From positions 620,001 to 684,000 of the forward strand of contig BSDZ01000116.1 in the NCBI GenBank assembly GCA_030268105.1: a stretch of 64,000 nucleotides of DNA, written 5' to 3'. The notes under the pieces are model-generated. The model saw only the letters and a list, made by a program, of their open reading frames with translations. It made no database searches and was not told the DNA's origin. The DNA comes from Volvox africanus. Taxonomy: Eukaryota; Chlorophyta; Chlorophyceae; Chlamydomonadales; Volvocaceae. The first letter of the stretch is position 1. The number at the start of each line of letters is the position of its first letter. This document shows, one piece after another, positions 57,676 to 64,000 of the stretch. A program made the translations under genes and the position numbers.

Positions 57676-60388
57676 ATGGCAAGGCCGCCGGGCGGACCTC
57701 ATCTTCAATCGAAAGCGCGCGGCCAACATGGATTTCAGTCACGGCTACCAAATCCACGCAAGCACGCTCTTAGTATTATTCTTGCGTGTGCAGTATTACT
57801 GTCCACCTCCGCAATGCTTTCAAGCCGTTTTTCAGTTCCCAGCAATGATTTTCCATCCAGCGATATCGGCTCGTTTTTATCTGAGCTCGATGAGCTGAGC
57901 AGAGATGCTGGCGACGACTCTTCGCAATTACAGCTTCGATTGCTTCGCTTGGCTGCTGGGGTCGATCCAGGACGTTCAGACAGAGCAACTCGTGTATTCT
58001 CAGAATTATTATCAAGCATCGAAAGCCTCGGACACACATTACCGTGCATGACCGTGAATGCCGTTCAAGGACCTCAAAATTCCACGGGCTGCAGCAAGGG
58101 CTGCTTCTTTGCAGCAAATCTGTACAACTCCGTAGAGGTCCTACCAAATATGATACTTCAGCTCCTTGCTGTGCTTGGCAGCCTAGGCGGCGGCGAGCAC
58201 GCGCAACGTTGCTTTGTGTCTGTGTACGAGTCTGGGAGTACGGTAAGGGAGACAAGTAGCGCCGGAAGTGATGCTCCAAGAGAAACACTTTGTTAATTTT
58301 GAGGATTTCTCTCACAAGCTCGCTCTGCTGGACTTGACCCGGACACGTGTATGGATCAGTGGTGCGCATATAGCCTGTGACATTCTACCCCATGCCTGGG
58401 GTAAGCGTGTGGGAGATAGGTTCGATTCCGGTTGGATCCTTACCACTTGCTTATCAGGAACCCACGTCAACCCGTCCCAACCCCATGAAAGAATTGCTGC
58501 TACACTTCCCCTCGCTTCCATTCCCGCGTACGTGTTCAAAAAATACCACATCCAAATCTACTCCGCACTTTGCCCACATCTCAATCCACACCTGTAAAAC
58601 CCGACTCCCGGATCTCCCACATGAACCAAGGGGGTGTTTAGTATCGGTCTTTGAAGCCTGTTTTCTTTTCTTATCGCATGTTACATCTTTGTCCATAGCA
58701 GATTAATCAACGCAGCCGCAGCAAGCAGTCCAATCACACGCCTACGTTTACCATATTCTGGGCACTCTGTCTTCAACAATAACTACTGTTAAACCTAAAA
58801 GAGGTCTTTGAGTCCCCCTTATTCATCCACATGTTTAAGATCCCCGTTGGTTTTAACCTCCGGCACCGCGCGCCTTTAGTGCTTGGCCCACCCACTCTCC
58901 TGCCAAACCACGCCTCATCTTATTTCTTGCCCTACTCAACTTACTCTTTTTTTCCGCTGACAGGACTCCACACCCGAGTTGTTGGATATGCTGCGGCGAA
59001 TCCTCGATGTGCTCGGGGTGCCCAACCGCATTGTGACGCGTGGCGACATCAACCGGGAGCAGCACCTGCAGCTGTTGCAGAAGCATCAGGGCCGTAGGTG
59101 GCTTCGGTGGGGCTACCCAAATGAAGTTGGTGGCGACGAACGGATCCGCTTCCTAGCCGACCTCCGTAATGCGGTTCTGGAGCCATTGCTGGAGCCGCCG
59201 CCACAAAAGCCCTGTGCTACCGGTGGTAATGACTGTGTCTATGCCAACAGCAGTAGCAGTGGTTATAGCAGTGGTGGCGGCGGCAACGCTGGCAGTAGCA
59301 ATGCCAGAAATAGCAGCAATAGCGGTGACGATATCGAAAGCCACGACCATCTGGCGATGGACCGAGTGGTCTTCATAAATGATGTGTTCTTTTGCCCCGC
59401 GGATGTACGGCGTTTGTTACGATACGACAGCGCGGACGTGGCATGTGGACTGGATTTCGTGCCCGCTGCCTTGTGGCTGCTGAACCAGCCGGAGCGTGAG
59501 CGCCTTATGGCTGATCACCTGGTTGGTAGTTTTGGAGTGCCACGCCGCTGGGCGGAGTGGCTCAGTCGTACCTGGCTTTCGTACAAGATCTGGAAGAAGG
59601 CCTACGGCAAGTCGCGTGCGTTTTGGGCCTGGTCATTTCCCGTATTTTACGACATGTGGGTGACGCGAGACGTGTCCGGGGCCCGGATCCGAAACCGTGA
59701 GCCTTACTCCATAGAGCCATGGACGGCCGACAGGTTGGCGCAGGGGCTCCCAACGCCGGCCTACTGCTGTTGGAACGGTCTGGTCAACCTGCGCGCAGAG
59801 CCGTTTCTTCGAAATACTGCCATGGGGACCCGTGGCTCATTGTCAGTCACTCGTCGGTCAGCTTCGGCCGTGGCTGCTGAAAGCGGCATCGCCGATGGCA
59901 CAGACGTCGATGGCCACTACGATGGCAATGACGATTACGGCAAGGACCGACGGGAAGCGGCATCGGGAACAGGTCCTCGGCGGCTGCCTCTGCGGTTCCG
60001 GAGCCATCGCTTCGGCGAGTGCGCTGCATCAGAATGCAGCCTGATGTGTGACGACCTGCACGCGGCCGGGTACCACCGCGTGCTGCTGGAACCCAATGTG
60101 CGTGTGGCATACCATTGGTCCGTGGCGCTGTCCTTATACGGCAATTTTGACCGTATGGCCCCTGAGGATGCGCCGGGGCTGCGCTATCGGCACATGGCTG
60201 CCGGTGACGCCCGGCAGGTGGAAGTGAGCTGGGACGACGACTGGCTGCCCCGGGTGGAGGCGGGGGCGCGGTCCGTGGAATGCTGTGGGATCCAGCCGGG
60301 CCGTCAGACGGCGGATTTCAACAGCGGATGCGCCCCTCGGGATATGACGGAAAGCTGGTGGTCCGGTGAACCCGTGGAGGCGGTGTAA
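57676..60388 (+). CDS. CAP59/CMT1-type (GT69) alpha-mannosyltransferase-like protein
   Basis: Two plus-strand exons, 57676-58242 and 58964-60388, join in phase to 663 residues. A short basic N-terminus is followed by one hydrophobic segment (HALSIILACAVLLSTSAML), giving a type II membrane protein as expected for a Golgi glycosyltransferase. The catalytic part matches the family typified by the Cryptococcus capsule proteins CMT1 and CAP59 (CAZy GT69). Matching segments are ELLDMLRRILDVLGVPNRIV, VVFINDVFFCPADVRRLLRY, ACGLDFV, FYDMWVTRDVSGARI, YCCWNGLVNLRAEPFL and CAASECSLMCDDLHAAGY. Family members transfer mannose from GDP-mannose to glycans; the acceptor here is unknown. Two Ser/Gly/Asn-rich inserts (about residues 275-310 and 485-525) interrupt the domain. 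The single intron is 721 bases. The 3' untranslated region contains a CCA repeat. Confidence 0.9.
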
Positions 60389-60434
60389 AAATTGCGTTTT
60401 GAGTGTATTTGCGCGTGTGATACGACTTCGCTCG

Positions 60435-60463
60435 CCACCACCATCACTACCACCACCACCACG
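60435..60463. repeat. CCA trinucleotide repeat
   Basis: A run of CCA units with a few substitutions lies about 50 bases after the mannosyltransferase stop codon, most likely within its 3' untranslated region. Confidence 0.8.
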
Positions 60464-62262
60464 CCGCGCAGCTCCGGTTCGGAACGCGGGTGTAGCGCCC
60501 GGCTCGGGAAAGCTGTGGTTTCTTCCATCTGGAGGCTGAGGTTTGAAGCGGCAGCGAGGGGGTGGCTGGGCCTGCTGGCCTAAGGCTGCGGGTGGAAGCC
60601 ACGTGATGAGAGAAGGCTTCCGCGTACGGACTAGTATGGACCTGTACGTGATGCTAGCAGCTGCGGGCAGGAGGTCTCTTACACGGACCTGATCGTTGCC
60701 GTTAAGGCAGTTGTGGCGCTGTGGCTTTTAGTAACTGCCGTCGGCTTTGGAGCAGTTTCGAGAACGGAGTGCGCTTTTGAGGGTTGTAGGGAAAATATGT
60801 TGTGTTGGTTTTGATATTAGTGCAAAGTGGTGGGGCGGTCGTGTGCTTGTTGGGGATGGAAGGTGAATGCCATTGAACGGCAGCGTTGAAAAGAAGGCTC
60901 GGTTAGCACGGAGGTGGAACGGTGATATCAGGAAGGACATGGAACGAAACAGAGCTGATTATGGACGGTCGTAAAAGAAGGTCAATGGGTTTGATTTCGA
61001 GGCGTGGGGTCGTGGGGTCGTTGCCTACGGGCAAATGCAGTCTAGCGAACCAGTGTGCAAAACAACGGTCAGGCGGAGCTGCGTTCTTTCAATTGTACTT
61101 ATCGTTGCCAGAGCAGTGCTAATGTAGTGGCACGCCGTACCCTTATCCATGTACGAGTACAGCATACCGTGATGAATTAATACGTACGGGACATGAAGTA
61201 TGCAGGTGCGCACTGCTTAGGTACATGCCGTATCGGGGGTTACGAAGCTTAGCGGACCTTGTCTCTTCCAGGATATATGGCCGGGTTAATATTAATGCCC
61301 TATCAGGACGTGTTTTCTTTCCTGGCCTTGAAAGACGTGGCCGCCGCGGGCCACGGGCCGGGAATGGAAGGGTCACGCCGCATGGGAGTGTGAGCCGTGC
61401 AGTTACTGGCAGGCGGTGGATGACAGCGGGCGGAGGGGGGAACGGGAGAGATCTTCTGTGTAACGTTGCATCCGCCAGGGGTAGACCTAGGTATAGCTCT
61501 TGATTTGTAGCTATCGGCTCGTGACCGTTCGGGTAGTTTATTGACTCGAGCACCTTCAGGATTGTCTGCGTGCACTTCGTCGTGGTATGGTCATATACAA
61601 TGGCCAAATATCAGTCCACAGCTCAGCACAGATTTACGCGGGTGTGACCCACAGGCCTCAGTCCAAGTGATGCCTTGTTCGAGTCTGCTCAGGATGGACA
61701 TGGAGGCGGCAGTTGGGACTAATGGAGATCCTAAGCAGATCGCGTCATGATGTTTCCAGGCTTAGAAGGCTGGCGGATGCGCAGGAGGAAATTTCAAGAA
61801 TTCGAACCCTATGTCGTTATTAGGGGGTGTGGACTGGTGTCTAGGAACGGCTGCACGACAAAACGGGGCGATTCCGAACTAGGCAGCAATCAGATTTAGC
61901 AGGGAGGGTGTTGAGCGAGCACACGATCACAAAAGGTGGCGTTCTGTGCAGCTCTGTACTGCACATGAATTGGAATAGGTGAATTGGAATTGGTGAATGA
62001 GTTCTCATTCACGCTGAAGCAAACAAAGTGGCTGCTCTTGGTCCTAGGTGCTGCGGTTGCAGATGGCGGCCTCAGAACCGTCCTTGCTGGACCCCGTTAA
62101 TAATTATTCTTTGTTCTTTTCATACCGTTAGCAGGATGTGCTGCTTTGTTCCTGCCCATCTCCGTATGAAACAGCAGCACTGTTTTTGTACAGCGAATGT
62201 CCTCTCGTGCTTACCGTGCGTACACGCATCTTCTGCCATTTGACTTCGCATTTTCATCAATG

Positions 62263-62293
62263 AGCCTGCTGGGCTTCCGTAGCCCAGCAGGCT
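62263..62293. repeat. Perfect 13-base-pair hairpin
   Basis: AGCCTGCTGGGCT (62263-62275) is followed after five bases by its exact reverse complement AGCCCAGCAGGCT (62281-62293). The stem is G+C-rich and would be very stable in RNA or as a cruciform. No open frame supports translation here. Confidence 0.9.
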
Positions 62294-62693
62294 ACAGGTC
62301 ATCAATTTGTCAACCTTACATGACGGTCGGCGGACAACGCCATACAAACTACATTGCAGCGGCGATGGCGGCGCCGTAACCAGGACATTACGCGCCGCCG
62401 CTATGGCGACGTCCAACCAATCTGAGCCAATGCTCCCAAATTTAGAGCAGCAGCTTAGCCAACGCCTCCCTGGAGGCACTGGCAGACAGAGCGCCCTACA
62501 TTGCAGAGCTTCACGTTGCAGCGCGCCTTTGTGGCTCCAGAAACGCGCCGTACGATGCAACTTATGGCCGCAGTGTCGAAATGCCTGAGTGCTGGTAGCC
62601 GCAGTACCTGACTGCTACTGCTGTTGAGGTTACTGGCTGAGGCAGGAAACTGCATTTGACGTCATCTGCGTCTCGCGAGCTGGGCTTCATGGA

Positions 62694-62732
62694 GTCGAGA
62701 CGACGGGCTTCACGTGCCCGTCGTCTCGACTT
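62694..62732. repeat. Perfect 16-base-pair hairpin
   Basis: AGTCGAGACGACGGGC (62694-62709) and its exact reverse complement (62717-62732) are separated by seven bases (TTCACGT). The flanks repeat short words from the loop region (GGGCTTCA at 62683 and 62707), suggesting a local inverted duplication. It sits 400 bases from the other hairpin. Confidence 0.9.
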
Positions 62733-64000
62733 CATGTGCCGATCGCGGCATCAGCTAAGATTGCCTGTAGCGGCCCTACTACTCGCAGGCAACGTCCTTT
62801 GGCTCCAGGAGCTCTAGGCTGCGTGGTAAGGAGACCTTTTGTTGTGTCTTATCCATTCGCTGCGTCTTGCTTCGGTCTTACCTCATATGGTTGCCGAATG
62901 GGCACAGAGTATATGAGGCAGATTGCGAGGAGGGGCACTTGTGTATTTACGAAGGTGTGTGTGTGAGGACGCTCAGGGGTGAGCGTCACCCTTGGGGACG
63001 CTGGTAGACGAAACTCGACCCACCCAGCGGCTGAGTGAGCCCCGCCATGTGGTATTCACACAAGCGATGCATCCGGACTCGGGAAACCAGGATGGATGAA
63101 TTCATGCTGCAACTCCTAATAACCATTAGCCTGGACACGATAGTTTGGTAGAGTGAAAAATAAAGGCGAACGGGTTGTTGAACTGGCGGCCAGCAGCAAC
63201 AATAATACCTCACCGGACAAGATTCAGACGGACAGACCATACATGGCGAAATGATGACATCTGCAAAATGATAACACAGGAGTTACAAAGATGCATCCCA
63301 TAGACGGGGCAAATACCTCAGCTAATTCTCACTTCACGTATTACGAAGGCCACTCCCCAATAATGATAAGTGCCAAGAAAGGACAACTGATAATTAACTA
63401 TATCCTTGAGATTCCATGGTAGTGGTGCTAATTGCGCAGGTCTAAGCAGCATTAACATCATCACGCGGGCATGCACTCAATGGTTTGTGGCTGTACCACC
63501 ACAATGAATACAGGGAATATGGAAATCCAGGGTGCCCAGCACGGAAAATCAGGGACGAGAGGCTTTAAGACCGACTCCATGACCAGAGCCGAAAATGGGG
63601 TCGCCAATGGTGAAGAGGGCTAAAAAGGCTTTCCCTGAAGTTGCCGCTCCAACCTTTCCCCGCTCTCAACATACTGACCTGTGTAGGTGGGTGGGGGACC
63701 CCAGGGGAGGCCCTCGCCCCCTCCTGTCCTCATGTTCGCTCCGCTCCCTGCCTCAGCACCCCTAACCGCGCCCTACCCGTCTGATCTGCCAGCCTATGCG
63801 GTAAATGCTTGGAGAAGTACACCAGGAACGTTGTTTCATACCTGCTGCCATGGTATATCTGATTCAGGCCTAATGAACGGTATCGGAGCCGTTGTTCTTC
63901 AGTAAAACAGGAGTATCATATGAGCAGGGAGGCAATCCAGCTTGTCTTATGTTTCCACATTGTCTTATACACGCAAGCCTTAACCCTCCCCTCAGCTTAT

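Larger units (their letters stand above)
60389..64000. other. Unassigned 3' end of the window
   Basis: About 3.6 kb with no conserved protein. Frames are at most 154 codons (minus, 61143-61607) and Pro/Arg-rich. The notable contents are a CCA repeat at 60435-60463 and two long perfect hairpins at 62263-62293 and 62694-62732, listed separately. Confidence 0.45.

Noticed and set aside
58410..58445. B-box-like GGTTCGATTCC
   Set aside because: The flanks do not pair as a T-stem, and no A box or acceptor stem is present. It lies in the mannosyltransferase intron.
1..64000. CRISPR arrays, rRNA genes, telomeric repeats, prokaryotic operons or phage modules
   Set aside because: None were seen. The gene structure is plainly eukaryotic nuclear.

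Overview
This window is nuclear DNA from a eukaryotic protist, most likely a unicellular alga. The evidence is a set of conserved eukaryotic genes (BRX1, PRP4, eIF2B-beta, signal peptidase subunit 12 and others). Nearly all are broken by many GT-AG introns of roughly 60-800 bp. Exons are richer in G+C and alanine/glycine codons than the introns, and single-residue runs are common. A UPF0187-type bestrophin and an acetyltransferase with a transit-peptide-like N-terminus favour a photosynthetic organism. I cannot decide between green and stramenopile-type algae from sequence alone. There are no rRNA genes, no convincing tRNAs, no CRISPR and no prokaryotic operons.

Layout, left to right. 0-4 kb: mostly unassigned, with a possible small mitochondrial ribosomal protein mL53 gene (+) whose frame is interrupted. 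4.3-6.6 kb: bestrophin-like anion channel (-). 8.5-10.1 kb: unknown protein with an HExxH motif (-). 10.9-11.1 kb: intronless SPC12 (-). 13.1-17.6 kb: eIF2B beta subunit in ten exons (-). 18.1-24.3 kb: U4/U6 snRNP protein PRP4 in eleven exons (+), convergent with BRX1 (24.9-29.4 kb, -, eight exons). 30.1-30.5 kb: tail of a possible small gene (+). 32.5-33.0 kb: orphan coiled-coil ORF (-). 33.3-36.1 kb: GNAT acetyltransferase in seven exons (-). 37.2-38.2 kb: exons of an unrecognised gene (-). 39.4-41.8 kb: group I truncated haemoglobin with a long charged C-terminal extension (-). 42-46 kb: AT-rich and unassigned, with a MITE-like element. 46.5-49.2 kb: three-RRM RNA-binding protein resembling TDP-43 in RRM1 and RRM3 (-). 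52.1-56.0 kb: SET-domain protein with a post-SET cysteine motif (+). 57.7-60.4 kb: GT69/CAP59-type mannosyltransferase (+). 60.4-64 kb: unassigned, with two perfect hairpins.

The genes do not form one pathway. They are mostly housekeeping genes for splicing, ribosome biogenesis, translation initiation and secretion, interspersed with lineage-specific ones. Exon models were built by hand: donor and acceptor sites were read on the coding strand and accepted only when reading phases matched across the junction. For the genes called with high confidence the complete coding sequence closes in frame from ATG to stop.
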